64,000 nucleotides of DNA from RGIG4708 sp045538875. Its GTDB lineage: Bacteria > Bacillota > Clostridia > UMGS1810. Position numbers and translations under genes: made by a program. The stretch lies in assembly GCA_045538875.1 (NCBI GenBank), contig JAZQEG010000013.1, positions 33,351 through 97,350 on the forward strand. The letters run 5' to 3'. Numbering within the stretch: position 1 is the first letter of the stretch; each line of letters starts with the position of its first letter. This document shows positions 8,408 to 16,917 of the stretch, piece by piece. Under the pieces are notes generated by a model. It was given only the letters and a program-made list of their open reading frames with translations. It was not told where the DNA came from and made no database searches.

Positions 8408-8734
8408 ATGGCTATTAAAACTTATCAGGATTCAAAAGACAAGTATTTAAAAGAAAAGGTAGACACCTTTGTACTGCGTGTTCCAAAAGGCAAAAAAGAC
8501 GAAATAATGGAATATGCAAAAGCAAAGGGTATGTCACTTAACGGCTATATAACATCACTAGTATTTGCAGATATGGGAAGTAAGCTACAGGTTAAAACTG
8601 CACAAAAACCGTCCAAAGCAGAGCCAAAGGCAAAAAAAGAGCCCCAAAAAGCTCCAAACACCACCAGTCCAAAGCCACAAGTTCAAAAGCATGATAAACC
8701 CAAAAGACAAAATATGCCATCATTTTTGCTATAA
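8408..8734 (+). CDS. small ribbon-helix-helix-like protein with basic tail
   Basis: 108 residues, ribosome site GAGGTG 8 nt upstream. Residues about 18-55 ('VDTFVLRVPKGKKDEIMEYA' followed by 'GMSLNGYITSLV') look like a ribbon-helix-helix (Arc/MetJ) DNA-binding fold: a short strand followed by two helices. Residues 60-108 are a low-complexity tail rich in Lys, Pro, Ala and Gln ending in 'MPSFLL'. It follows argH by 12 nt. A DNA-binding role is an inference from fold pattern; target unknown. Confidence 0.7.
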   Translation: MAIKTYQDSKDKYLKEKVDTFVLRVPKGKKDEIMEYAKAKGMSLNGYITSLVFADMGSKLQVKTAQKPSKAEPKAKKEPQKAPNTTSPKPQVQKHDKPKRQNMPSFLL

Positions 8735-8791
8735 TGCAATTAATATATTTGAGTTAAAATATACATTTGTTTACAAAAACGCTTTTTTAAA

Positions 8792-8820
8792 TTGACATAA
8801 AAAAGCTATAATGTTAAAAT
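8792..8820 (+). promoter_or_regulatory. rnpB promoter
   Basis: TTGACA (8792-8797), 17 bp, TAAAAT (8815-8820). The predicted start, 7-8 nt downstream, falls on the 5' end of the RNase P RNA. A closer TATAAT at 8807 has only a 9 bp spacer and is less likely. Confidence 0.75.
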
Positions 8821-8827
8821 AAATATT

Positions 8828-9154
8828 GAGCAGTTCAGACAATCGCGGACGGCATTTAGCCGTATGAGGAAAGTCCGAGCATCACAGGGCAGGGTGCCGG
8901 GTAACCCCCGGTGGAGGCGACTCTAAGGAAAGTGCAACAGAAAATTACCGCCAACATAGTTGGTAAGGATGAAAAGGCGAGGTAAGAGCTCACCGGTACC
9001 CGGGAGATCGGGTAGCCGTGTAAACCCCACCTGATGCAACTCTGACAGGGAGTTAAGTTGGCCCGACATTCCCGAAAAGAGGCTGGAGGTATGCAGTAAT
9101 GCACACCGTAGATAGATGATTGTCAAATACAGAACTCGGCTTACAGAATTGCTC
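8828..9154 (+). ncRNA. rnpB: RNase P RNA, bacterial class A
   Basis: Catalytic RNA that trims the 5' leader of pre-tRNAs. Conserved blocks are seen in order: GAGGAAAGTCCGAGCAT near 8868, the P4-forming 3' block ACAGAACTCGGCTTAC near 9130, and 'AGATAGATGATTG' near 9110. The ends pair (GAGCAGTT at 8828 with AATTGCTC ending at 9154), which fixes the boundaries of about 327 nt. Confidence 0.95.
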
Positions 9155-9155
9155 A

Positions 9156-9185
9156 TTGTCAAGTGTCCGCAAGGACACTTGACAA
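9156..9185 (+). terminator. hairpin at the end of rnpB
   Basis: Perfect 13 bp stem TTGTCAAGTGTCC / GGACACTTGACAA with a 4 nt loop directly after the RNA, but without a T tract. It may act in 3' processing, with termination at the next hairpin. Confidence 0.6.
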
Positions 9186-9227
9186 CAATATTAAATGATG
9201 GCTTTAGCACCATTAATTCGATTAAAC

Positions 9228-9270
9228 AAAAAGCGTCAAATATCTCAAAGGATATTTGACGCTTTTTATT
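9228..9270. terminator. bidirectional terminator between rnpB and the ROK gene
   Basis: Perfect 17 bp stem AAAAAGCGTCAAATATC with its complement at 9251-9267, 6 nt loop; A and T runs allow termination of rnpB on the plus strand and of the amino-sugar operon on the minus strand. Confidence 0.9.
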
Positions 9271-10635
9271 TTAAATTTTAGGAAGGCTTGCTGCTGCAAC
9301 AGACTGGCCTACTCTTCTTGCCTTTTCGTCAGGAATATGAAGCTGAAGCTTATTATAAAGCTCGGGAAATTCGGTTTTGAGCACTTCGTTTGCCTTATCA
9401 AGAAGGATTGTTCCGCCCTTTCCGCTTGTTACCCTGCCCATTATGAGTACATGCTTGATATCATAAAACATAGAGTAGTAAGCGATTGCATATCCAAAGT
9501 ACACGCCTATCGTTTCATAAATATCTGCAGCACGACTGTCGTCATTTTCCATAAGTTGCTGAACAACCTTAAGCTTTTCGGCAGGGGAAAGGCTCTCGTC
9601 AAGCTCTATTCCCGCTCTGGGTGCAAGCTTTATGACTGCATCTTGTGAAAAATATTTAACACCGCAACCATAGTCGCCGCTCCACTCATCAACCATTGCA
9701 CCCTTGTTGAAATCAACAGGAACAAAAGCCAATTCGTTAAGCCATCCGGTAATGTTTCCGTCCTTATCTACATAGCCGGCTGCCTCGCTGGTACCCATAG
9801 CAACACCCATAACATTGTTATCTTCCAGGCTCATTGCACCTGCCAGTGCGGTAACATCGCCATCGTTTGCAACTTCAATCGGGACATCGCCAAACTCCTT
9901 GGCTACATCTATATACATGGTTTTAACACGCTTTTTAAAATCTTCGTCGGATACCTTTAAAAAAAGTGATGCTACCATTATTTTGTTGTCTATATATACT
10001 CCCGCAGAAGAAACACCTATAGCATCAACTCTTGGCATATGTGATGCAGCCGTCTTCATTGCATCCAAAATGCCCTCGTAGTGATATGAGGGGTCGCTCT
10101 GAAGTTTTGGGAACCATACTACCTCTTCGGAATAAACAGTTTCGCCATTAACAACTGCCGAAACCTTGCGGTCACTTCCGCCTGCGTCGAAACCAATACG
10201 GCAACCGTCAAGATTGCGCCCTACAGGTGATGATACATCGTTTTCCTTGGGCATATCCTGCATATTTTCAACATACACAACTTCAAAGGGCTTTTCATAA
10301 ACCCGTGCCATAAAGTTGAAGTCAAACTCCCTTTTGCCGCCTACTCTATAATCATTTGCAACACGGTCATATATGTTTTTGGAACCGCAAATGTAAACCT
10401 TAAATCCACCCTTTGCCCAAAGAAGTGTTTTGATTATCCTATCCAGCACAGCATGATTTTCTTCATCGTGTCCTGTGTTGTCTTTGTAAATATCTGTCTT
10501 ATAAACTGCTATAAGACCGCCATTTCTTTCAACAGCTATGGTTACATTTTGAGATTCTGACTTTGCAACTGCTGCTTTAAAATCATTTATGACCTTAACT
10601 AATGGTAAAAATTCGGGTTCGAGTTTTGCTATCAT
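9271..10635 (-). CDS. ROK-family / ASKHA-fold protein, probable sugar kinase
   Basis: 454 residues, much longer than usual ROK kinases (about 300). The actin-like ATPase signature 'GFDAGGSDRKVSAVV' lies near residue 148, preceded by a ~140-residue region without clear motifs; 'VANDGDVTALAGA' and 'GVAMGTSEAAGYV' match sugar-kinase acceptor and phosphate loops. The ROK zinc cluster CxCGxxGCxE is not present. Start overlaps the nagA stop by 4 nt (ATGA), so the two are translationally coupled. Context suggests phosphorylation of N-acetylglucosamine, N-acetylmannosamine or a related amino sugar, but substrate cannot be read from sequence. Confidence 0.75.
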   Translation of the reverse strand: MIAKLEPEFLPLVKVINDFKAAVAKSESQNVTIAVERNGGLIAVYKTDIYKDNTGHDEENHAVLDRIIKTLLWAKGGFKVYICGSKNIYDRVANDYRVGGKREFDFNFMARVYEKPFEVVYVENMQDMPKENDVSSPVGRNLDGCRIGFDAGGSDRKVSAVVNGETVYSEEVVWFPKLQSDPSYHYEGILDAMKTAASHMPRVDAIGVSSAGVYIDNKIMVASLFLKVSDEDFKKRVKTMYIDVAKEFGDVPIEVANDGDVTALAGAMSLEDNNVMGVAMGTSEAAGYVDKDGNITGWLNELAFVPVDFNKGAMVDEWSGDYGCGVKYFSQDAVIKLAPRAGIELDESLSPAEKLKVVQQLMENDDSRAADIYETIGVYFGYAIAYYSMFYDIKHVLIMGRVTSGKGGTILLDKANEVLKTEFPELYNKLQLHIPDEKARRVGQSVAAASLPKI

Positions 10636-11780
10636 AATTGTTCTCCTTTATATCTTATTTGTCCGTTAATGATTGTAGTAAGTATACCAAATTTATCGTC
10701 GGCAATTATTATATCCGCACATTTTCCAACCGCTATTGAGCCTATTTTGTCATCTTCTCCCAACGCTTTTGCAGGGTTAAGTGATGCACATTTAACGGCT
10801 TCATAAAGCTCCATGTCCGAATTTTCGTACAGATTGCGGACTGCATCGTTAAGATTAAGCACGCTTCCTGCAATGGTACCATCGGGCATAAGACATTTTA
10901 TTCCCTCTTTGTGAAGGGGTTGACCTCCCAGGGTATAATCGCCATCGGGCATTCCGCCGGCCCTTATACAGTCTGTAATAAGGCACAGTTTGTCGCCCTT
11001 TATTTTTGCAACAAGGTTAAACAAGCCCTTGCTTACATGAAAGGTGTCGGCTATAAGCTCCACACTCACATCGCTTGATAAGGCTGCCCCTACCACCCCG
11101 GGACTGCGGTGGGAAAGAGCTGTCATTGCATTAAACAAATGTGTGGTATTTTTTACACCCTTTTCAACACCTGCCATAGCCTCTTCAAAAGTAGCATTTG
11201 TATGCCCCATAGAAATCAATACATTGGTGTTTTTGGATACCTTTTGTATACATTCCAAGGCACCATCAACTTCAGGTGCAACTGTAAAGAGCTTAACGAT
11301 GTCTGAATTTTTTATAATAAAATCTGCATCAGGTTTTAATATATGCTCCTGTGCTTGAGCACCCTTTTTGGCAGCATTTATAAAAGGCCCCTCACTGTTA
11401 ACGCCCAAAATTTTTGCACCATAGTATTGATTACTGTTTTTAACTTGCCTTATGCAATCAAATGCCGACTCTATTTCGGCTTTGGAAACAGTCATAGTTG
11501 TAGGGCACCAGGATGTAACACCGTTTTTAACAATTGCTTCTGCCATAAGCTTGATTCCGCCAACATCGCCATCTGACGCATCGGCACCATTGTAACCATG
11601 AATGTGCATATCCACAAGACCAGGCGAAACAAAATTACCGCAAGCATCAATTACCTCATAATCTGATAAATTTATATCATCAGCTTTAGCTATCTTTTGT
11701 ATTTTGTCATCGAATACAATAGCCAAGCCTTGCGCAGCTTTGTCTTCAAAGAGAATTTTTCCGTTTATAATACACTTCAT
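10632..11780 (-). CDS. nagA: N-acetylglucosamine-6-phosphate deacetylase
   Basis: 382 residues, family length. Amidohydrolase fold; metal/active-site motifs 'DMHIHGYNGADASDG' (about 56-70), 'GPFINAAKKGAQ', 'HTNATFEEA', 'THLFNAM' and 'ITDCIRAGGMPDG' with the catalytic Asp. It converts GlcNAc-6-P to GlcN-6-P plus acetate; NagB then makes fructose-6-P. Strong ribosome site AAAGGGGG. Separated from nagB by 136 bp with a terminator, so nagA and the ROK gene may be a second unit or read-through. Confidence 0.97.
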   Translation of the reverse strand: MKCIINGKILFEDKAAQGLAIVFDDKIQKIAKADDINLSDYEVIDACGNFVSPGLVDMHIHGYNGADASDGDVGGIKLMAEAIVKNGVTSWCPTTMTVSKAEIESAFDCIRQVKNSNQYYGAKILGVNSEGPFINAAKKGAQAQEHILKPDADFIIKNSDIVKLFTVAPEVDGALECIQKVSKNTNVLISMGHTNATFEEAMAGVEKGVKNTTHLFNAMTALSHRSPGVVGAALSSDVSVELIADTFHVSKGLFNLVAKIKGDKLCLITDCIRAGGMPDGDYTLGGQPLHKEGIKCLMPDGTIAGSVLNLNDAVRNLYENSDMELYEAVKCASLNPAKALGEDDKIGSIAVGKCADIIIADDKFGILTTIINGQIRYKGEQL

Positions 11781-11857
11781 TGCTTAATTCCCCCTTTGTA
11801 AAAATGATAACACAAGTTTACTTAAAATGCAACTTTTATTTACAAATAAATTTAATC

Positions 11858-11901
11858 AAAAAACAAAAATGACACCCCTTTGGTTGTCATTTTTGTTTTT
11901 T
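11858..11901 (-). terminator. terminator after nagB
   Basis: Long stem AAAACAAAAATGACA with its complement at about 885-900 of this kilobase; A/T runs both sides. It partly isolates nagA and the ROK gene from the upstream genes. Confidence 0.85.
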
Positions 11902-11916
11902 GATATGCCTAATTTT

Positions 11917-12627
11917 TTAGTTTTTAGAGTATATAACCGTAACATCAGGATGTAACTGCAGTATTGATGCAGGAACCTTTGGTGTTATTGGGCCAAAAAA
12001 CGCCTTTTTTACAATTTCCTCTTTGTTTTTTCCATTAGCAATAAGGAGTACTTTCTTTGCATTCATAATTGCTCCCATACCCATTGTAATAGCTTTTTGG
12101 GGCACATCATCTGCAGATGCAAAAAATCTTGCGTTTGCTTGTATTGTTGATTGGTCTAAGTCAACAAGGTGTGTTTCTTTTGTAAACACATCATCCGGCT
12201 CGTTAAAACCGATATGTCCGTCAAGGCCAATACCTAACAGCTGAATATCTATGCCGCCAAGGCTTTCTATTCTTTCGTCGTACTCTCTGCCCTCTTTTTG
12301 CATATCATCAGCACATCCGTTTGGTACAAATGTACATTCTTTTCGGATGTTTATTTTTGAAAACAAATTTGTGTTCATAAAATAACGATAGCTCTGATCG
12401 TTATCACCTGTAAGGCCAACATATTCATCAAGATTTACAGATGTGACCTTTGAAAAATCAATATCGTTATTTTGATATGATTTTACCAGGCAGTCATATG
12501 TACCAAGAGGGCTTGAGCCTGTTGCAAGGCCCAAAACACTCTCTGGCTTTGAAATAATCTGTGCAGCAATAATTGCTGCAGCTTTTCTGCTTAATTCATC
12601 ATAATTTTCAACTTCAATATACTTCAT
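11917..12627 (-). CDS. nagB: glucosamine-6-phosphate deaminase
   Basis: 236 residues. Converts GlcN-6-P to fructose-6-P and ammonia in the cytosol. Family motifs: 'LGLATGSSPLGTYD' (phosphate loop), 'VNLDEYVGL' (catalytic Asp), 'GIGLDGHIGFNEP' (catalytic His/Glu). The start lies 1 nt beyond the stop of the hexapeptide-repeat gene, whose last codons contain the ribosome site AAGGA. Confidence 0.97.
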   Translation of the reverse strand: MKYIEVENYDELSRKAAAIIAAQIISKPESVLGLATGSSPLGTYDCLVKSYQNNDIDFSKVTSVNLDEYVGLTGDNDQSYRYFMNTNLFSKINIRKECTFVPNGCADDMQKEGREYDERIESLGGIDIQLLGIGLDGHIGFNEPDDVFTKETHLVDLDQSTIQANARFFASADDVPQKAITMGMGAIMNAKKVLLIANGKNKEEIVKKAFFGPITPKVPASILQLHPDVTVIYSKN

Positions 12628-12628
12628 G

Positions 12629-13294
12629 TTAGTTCCTTCTTTCTACTATGTTATTTTGTGATTTTACTATACTATCTGACGGAAACACTCCTCTTAAAGA
12701 ATTGAGAGGATATACCCAAGTGTTTTTGCCGATTATCGTTCCAGGATTTAAAACACATCCGCAACCAATGTCAGCACCATCTGCGAGTATTGCACCAATT
12801 TTGCGCAGATTTGTTTGATATTCTTGGTCACCGTGAATAACAACCTCTTTTCCATCTGACTTTAAATTTGAACAAATTGAACCTGCTCCCATGTGCGCAC
12901 GATTGCCAAGAACTGAATCTCCTACATAATTATAATGCGGTACTTGTACTTTTTCAAGCAGCACACAATTTTTAAGCTCCGATGAATTGCCTATAACGCA
13001 GTTTGCACCCGTTATTACTGAACCTCTGATAAATGCTCCCGGGCGTATTTCTGTTCCTTCACCAATAATTGCAGGAGCTTCGATTACTGCCGTAGGATAA
13101 ATTTTTACATTTTTGCCTACATAAACACCATCAGATATTTTTTTAAAGCCTTCAATACCATTTTCTATAAGCTCATATATATATTCTTTTATATGAGGCA
13201 AAATTTCCCACGGGTATTTGTAGTTGTCAAAAAACTTTTCAAGATAAGAGGTTTTGCATTCAAACAAATCTTTTGTCTTTACCGGTTTATTCAA
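12629..13294 (-). CDS. left-handed beta-helix (hexapeptide repeat) transferase related to the GlmU acetyltransferase half
   Basis: 221 residues. From about residue 55 the protein is built of hexapeptide turns ('VYVGKNVKIYPTAVIEAPAI', 'IGEGTEIRPGAFI', 'VITGANCVIGNSSELKN'), then 'PHYNYVGDSVLGNRAHMGAG', which resembles the GlmU-C/ sugar-nucleotide acyltransferase region with the catalytic His in 'PHYNYVGD'. There is no nucleotidyltransferase domain. The gene overlaps the XRE-GlmM fusion by 8 nt and is followed at 1 nt by nagB, so it likely acts on an amino-sugar phosphate or sugar nucleotide; acetylation of GlcN-1-P is a possibility, not shown. Confidence 0.8.
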   Translation of the reverse strand: MNKPVKTKDLFECKTSYLEKFFDNYKYPWEILPHIKEYIYELIENGIEGFKKISDGVYVGKNVKIYPTAVIEAPAIIGEGTEIRPGAFIRGSVITGANCVIGNSSELKNCVLLEKVQVPHYNYVGDSVLGNRAHMGAGSICSNLKSDGKEVVIHGDQEYQTNLRKIGAILADGADIGCGCVLNPGTIIGKNTWVYPLNSLRGVFPSDSIVKSQNNIVERRN

Positions 13295-14906
13295 TACTGT
13301 GACCTCCCTTTATTATAGCATCTGCAATCATCTGTGCATATTGTGTGCACTTTTGTTCGCTTTCGCTTTCAATCATAACTCTTATAACAGGCTCTGTACC
13401 ACTTTGACGAAGAAGTGCCCTTCCTTTACCTGCAATGAGTTTTTCAACCTCAGCCTTGCTTTCCAAAACTGCTTTATCTTTTAGCACGGCAGCCTTGTCT
13501 TTAACCCTGATATTTTTAATATATTGAGGATAAAGCTTAACAGGAGCTGCAAGCTCTGCAAGAGAAAGCTTAGAGTCGCATATTTCCTCTGCAAGCATAA
13601 TTGCTGTGAGTATACCATCGCCTGTAGTTGCATATTTTTTAATTATAATATGTCCCGATTGTTCACCTCCAAGAGCATAGCCCTTCTCCTGCATACATTC
13701 GTAAACAAATCGGTCGCCAACATTTGTTTGCTGGCACTTTATACCAGCCTCTTCAAGACTTACAAAAAAGCCGCTGTTTGACATAATTGTAGCAACTACC
13801 GTATTGTTGTTGAGCATGCCTCTGGATTTAAGCCTTTTGCCCAATATATACATTATTTTGTCTCCGTCGACAATTTCGCCATTACTGTCGACTGCAATAC
13901 ATCTGTCGGCATCACCATCAAAGGCAAAACCAACATCAAGATGCTGCTCCTTTACAAGCTTGCACAAATTTTCAATATGAGTAGAGCCGCAGTTTTCGTT
14001 AACATTAAGCCCGTCAGGCTCTGCACCTATTACAACAGTTTGTGCTCCCAATGCTACAAATACAGATTTTGCTATCATCCATGATGCACCGTTTGCACAG
14101 TCAAGACCTATTTTCAATTTTTTGTATGAATGTGATGCCAGTGAAATAAGGTAACCGAGATATCTGTTTCTTCCTGACGAGTAATCTGTAATACAACCTA
14201 TTTTTTCTCTCGTAGCAAGAGGCAAATCGTCTCCCAAAATGCCCAGAGCTGCAAGGTCGCCATCAATATACGACTCAATAAGTGATGTTGTTTTGTCGTC
14301 AAGCTTTTCACCATATTTGTTTAAAACCTTAATGCCATTATCATAAAATGGATTATGTGAGGCGGTTATCATAATGCCGCAGTCAAACTCCTCCTGCCTT
14401 GTAACATAAGAAACACTGGGGGTTGTTGTAACATGCAGCATATATGCATCTGCACCCGATGCAGTTATACCTGCCACAATTGAATACTCAAGCATATAGC
14501 TTGACCTTCTTGTGTCTTTGCCGATAACGATTTTTGGTCTGTGATTTGTGTTTGTGCAACCGTTAAGTTCAGACTGATAATACCAGCCCAAAAATCTACC
14601 GACTTTGTAAGCTTGCATTGATGTTAAAGTAATGTTTGCTTCACCTCTGAAACCGTCTGTACCAAAGTACTTATTAGCTTTTGGTTGAGTATCTTTGTGA
14701 CATATTTCAATGTGTTCATACAAAAGACTATCTGTTGAAATATTAAAAATTTCGCAAAGCTGAAGCACTTTGTCTATTTGCGGAAGTGCCCGATCCATTT
14801 CCCATTTTGAAATAGATTGCCTTGAAACATCAAGGCTTTGTGCAAGCTGTTCCTGAGACATCCCAGCCATAACACGAAGATTTGCTATTTTTTCACCTAA
14901 TTTCAT
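13287..14906 (-). CDS. XRE-family DNA-binding domain fused to phosphoglucosamine/phosphohexomutase (GlmM-like)
   Basis: 539 residues from ATG 14906 (AGGAGAG 12 nt upstream). Residues 1-65 are a complete XRE helix-turn-helix ('MSQEQLAQSLDVSRQSISKW'), followed after a short linker (66-77) by a full-length phosphohexomutase of the GlmM type: 'KYFGTDGFRGEANITL' (79-94), phosphoserine loop 'ITASHNPFYDNGIK', metal loop 'FAFDGDADR', sugar loop 'GEQSGH' and phosphate loop 'LRQSGTEPVIR'. GlmM converts GlcN-6-P to GlcN-1-P for wall precursor synthesis. All catalytic motifs are intact, so it may be a bifunctional enzyme and regulator of the amino-sugar genes behind it. No frameshift or stop separates the domains. 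It is the first gene of the cluster. Confidence 0.92.
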   Translation of the reverse strand: MKLGEKIANLRVMAGMSQEQLAQSLDVSRQSISKWEMDRALPQIDKVLQLCEIFNISTDSLLYEHIEICHKDTQPKANKYFGTDGFRGEANITLTSMQAYKVGRFLGWYYQSELNGCTNTNHRPKIVIGKDTRRSSYMLEYSIVAGITASGADAYMLHVTTTPSVSYVTRQEEFDCGIMITASHNPFYDNGIKVLNKYGEKLDDKTTSLIESYIDGDLAALGILGDDLPLATREKIGCITDYSSGRNRYLGYLISLASHSYKKLKIGLDCANGASWMIAKSVFVALGAQTVVIGAEPDGLNVNENCGSTHIENLCKLVKEQHLDVGFAFDGDADRCIAVDSNGEIVDGDKIMYILGKRLKSRGMLNNNTVVATIMSNSGFFVSLEEAGIKCQQTNVGDRFVYECMQEKGYALGGEQSGHIIIKKYATTGDGILTAIMLAEEICDSKLSLAELAAPVKLYPQYIKNIRVKDKAAVLKDKAVLESKAEVEKLIAGKGRALLRQSGTEPVIRVMIESESEQKCTQYAQMIADAIIKGGHSIE

Positions 14907-15197
14907 ATATATCAACTCTCCTATGTATATTATATTTATAATATCAAAGATGATACATATTGTACACCAACTTTTGTTTGAATCATTTGCAACCACAGGT
15001 TGTTTTTTGCTATTTATCAGCAACTATTTTACCATATTATCAACAAAAATGCAATGCTTTTGCATACTTGTATTTACAAAATTAAATAGGTATTGTATTA
15101 TAGCATACCAATAAAAACCAACAAAATAATTGTTTATAACCTTTTTGTGTTAAACATCAGACGATAATTTTTAAACAAATTTAATGTAGTAAATCAC

Positions 15198-15992
15198 TTA
15201 TGAAAAAATTTTATATATGCGTATATTTGCCCTGGACTTTACAACTTCAATATCGGGTGCCTCTTTTGCAAAAAACTCTTTAAAAAAGTCCATTGTAATT
15301 TTTTCGGTGTCGTAATGTACAATATCTATAATGCTCATACCTCGCTCATAAGCATTGCGGGCAGGGTTGTATTTTACATCGCCTGTAACAAGCAAATCTG
15401 CCTTTAAATCAAAGCACAAGTCCATTATGCCTGCACCGCCGCCTGTGTTAATTGCAACAGAGGTTATTTGGTCATCAAAATTGCCTACATAGCGGCAGCC
15501 GTCAAGGTCAAAAACCTGTTTGCACTTGTCAAGCATTTGTTTAAGTGTTACAGGGGTGTCGAGCTTTGCAAACCTACCGTAGCCGTGATACTTGCCGTCT
15601 TTTTGACAAACAACTTCGATAACCTGCGTTTTTTCAAGCCCCATTAGGCTTGCCATATAGTCGTTTATGCCGCCTAAGCCTACATCAAGGTTTGTATGAG
15701 CAGTATAAAGGGCAATATCGTTTTTTACAAGCTTTCTAAGTGTGCGTTGCTCGGGGTTGCTCTCGTCAAGACGCTTTATTGAATGGAACATAAGCGGATG
15801 ATGCGAAATTATGAGGTTGGCGCCAATGCTTTTAGCTTCATCGGCAACAAATTCATCTACATCGCAGCATACAAGAATTTTGCTTACCTCGGTATTTTGG
15901 TCGCCTACAAGGAGTCCTACATTGTCGCCATCCATAGCAAACTCCAAAGGAAATTTGTCCTCTATTAATTTTGCAATATCTTTTATTTTCAT
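15198..15992 (-). CDS. Nif3-like dinuclear metal centre protein (YqfO family)
   Basis: 264 residues. Metal-ligand motifs 'ISHHPLMFHSIKRL' (about 63-76), 'YTAHTNLDV' and the C-terminal 'VTGDVKYNPARNA...HYDTE' identify the Nif3/DUF34 family, which forms hexameric metal-binding toroids; the biochemical role is debated (GTP cyclohydrolase-like fold). It overlaps trmK by 4 nt, the usual arrangement in Firmicutes (yqfN-yqfO). The middle YqfO insertion domain is absent, as in short family members. Confidence 0.93.
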   Translation of the reverse strand: MKIKDIAKLIEDKFPLEFAMDGDNVGLLVGDQNTEVSKILVCCDVDEFVADEAKSIGANLIISHHPLMFHSIKRLDESNPEQRTLRKLVKNDIALYTAHTNLDVGLGGINDYMASLMGLEKTQVIEVVCQKDGKYHGYGRFAKLDTPVTLKQMLDKCKQVFDLDGCRYVGNFDDQITSVAINTGGGAGIMDLCFDLKADLLVTGDVKYNPARNAYERGMSIIDIVHYDTEKITMDFFKEFFAKEAPDIEVVKSRANIRIYKIFS

Positions 15993-16666
15993 TTGAGTTC
16001 CTCCCTGTATATTTTAAGCTCATTTTCAACAAGCTCAATTTCGGCACATTTGTCTGATGATGATTTTTTTAAACCGTCAAGGATTTTTTGTATAACTCTG
16101 ATTTTATACTCTATATATTCATCAAATGCTTCGGGAGAATTTTGTTTTAAATTTTTTCCGATGAGCAAATCCATTTTTGATGGGGTGTAATTGCCTTTTT
16201 TTACTTTAAAAATGTTGTAAAACTTATTTTCCTCACGGCAAACATATTCGTCTGTAATTATAAAGCCTGCGCCGTAAAGGTACTCACGCAGCTCACTTTG
16301 TGCAATCATAGGCTGAAGTATAAGCGTTGTATTGTCTGTTATAACATTTTTACCATTTTTTAAAATATCTGCAATAAGGGGGCCGCCCATACCTGCAATA
16401 ACTATAACATCAGCTTCATCGCTATGCAGATTTTCCAAACCGTTTGAAAGCCGTGTAGACACAATATGGGCCACATTGTATTTGATTATATTTTTTTGTG
16501 CCGCTTTAAGAGGCCCCTCGTTTACATCCATAGCAAGTGCCTTTTTGCACACACTGTTGAGTGCGCAACAAATGGGGATGTATGCGTGGTCGGTGCCTAT
16601 ATCGGCAACTGTATTGCATTTTGGTATTATATTGTATATAAGCTGTAATCTTTGTGTAAGTATCAT
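15989..16666 (-). CDS. trmK: tRNA (adenine22-N1)-methyltransferase
   Basis: 225 residues from ATG 16666 ('MILTQRLQLIYNIIPKC', where family similarity begins; an AGGA lies 14 nt upstream). SAM-dependent Rossmann methyltransferase: 'VADIGTDHAYIPI' binds SAM, 'AMDVNEGPLKAA' follows, and 'VIAGMGGPLIADIL' is the family hallmark. It methylates A22 in tRNA-Ser/Tyr-type tRNAs in Gram-positive bacteria. Coupled to the Nif3-like gene by a 4 nt overlap. Confidence 0.94.
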   Translation of the reverse strand: MILTQRLQLIYNIIPKCNTVADIGTDHAYIPICCALNSVCKKALAMDVNEGPLKAAQKNIIKYNVAHIVSTRLSNGLENLHSDEADVIVIAGMGGPLIADILKNGKNVITDNTTLILQPMIAQSELREYLYGAGFIITDEYVCREENKFYNIFKVKKGNYTPSKMDLLIGKNLKQNSPEAFDEYIEYKIRVIQKILDGLKKSSSDKCAEIELVENELKIYREELK

Positions 16667-16836
16667 ATTTATTTTTCTTATCCTGTTTTTAACTGATTTT
16701 AGGCACAACAAATCCCATCGAACCCGCGCGAATACTAAATTTGCCTGTTGCCGATAGTATATGTAAATATTATAAATCTATATGTTTTTCGGGCAATCCG
16801 TGAATTGCCCCTGCAAAACCCGATATGATATAAATT

Positions 16837-16917
16837 GTCGTTGCGTAAGCAACATATCGAGCCGTCAGGCATATTGAGTGCTAAGCACATATCGAGTCAT
16901 TTGTGACATATCGAGAA
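16837..16917. repeat. array of ATATYGAG boxes separated by tiny hairpins
   Basis: The octamer ATATCGAG occurs at 16854, 16889 and 16908, with ATATTGAG at 16871 (periods 17, 18, 19 bp). Between them lie short self-complementary units such as GTTGCGTAAGCAAC, TGCTAAGCA and TCATTTGTGA. The surrounding 16712-17009 holds no gene. Confidence 0.75.

Noticed and set aside
8800..8812. TATAAT at 8807 as the rnpB -10 box
   Set aside because: It is only 9 bp from TTGACA; TAAAAT at 8815 gives a 17 bp spacer and a start that matches the RNA's 5' end.
13287..14906. Assembly error or frameshift joining two separate genes at the XRE-GlmM junction
   Set aside because: The frame is continuous, the linker is short, and there is no second start or ribosome site at the mutase domain; still worth confirming with relatives.
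14907..15023. Longer XRE-GlmM start at 15023
   Set aside because: The extra 39 codons have no similarity to XRE proteins and the ATG at 14906 has a good ribosome site.
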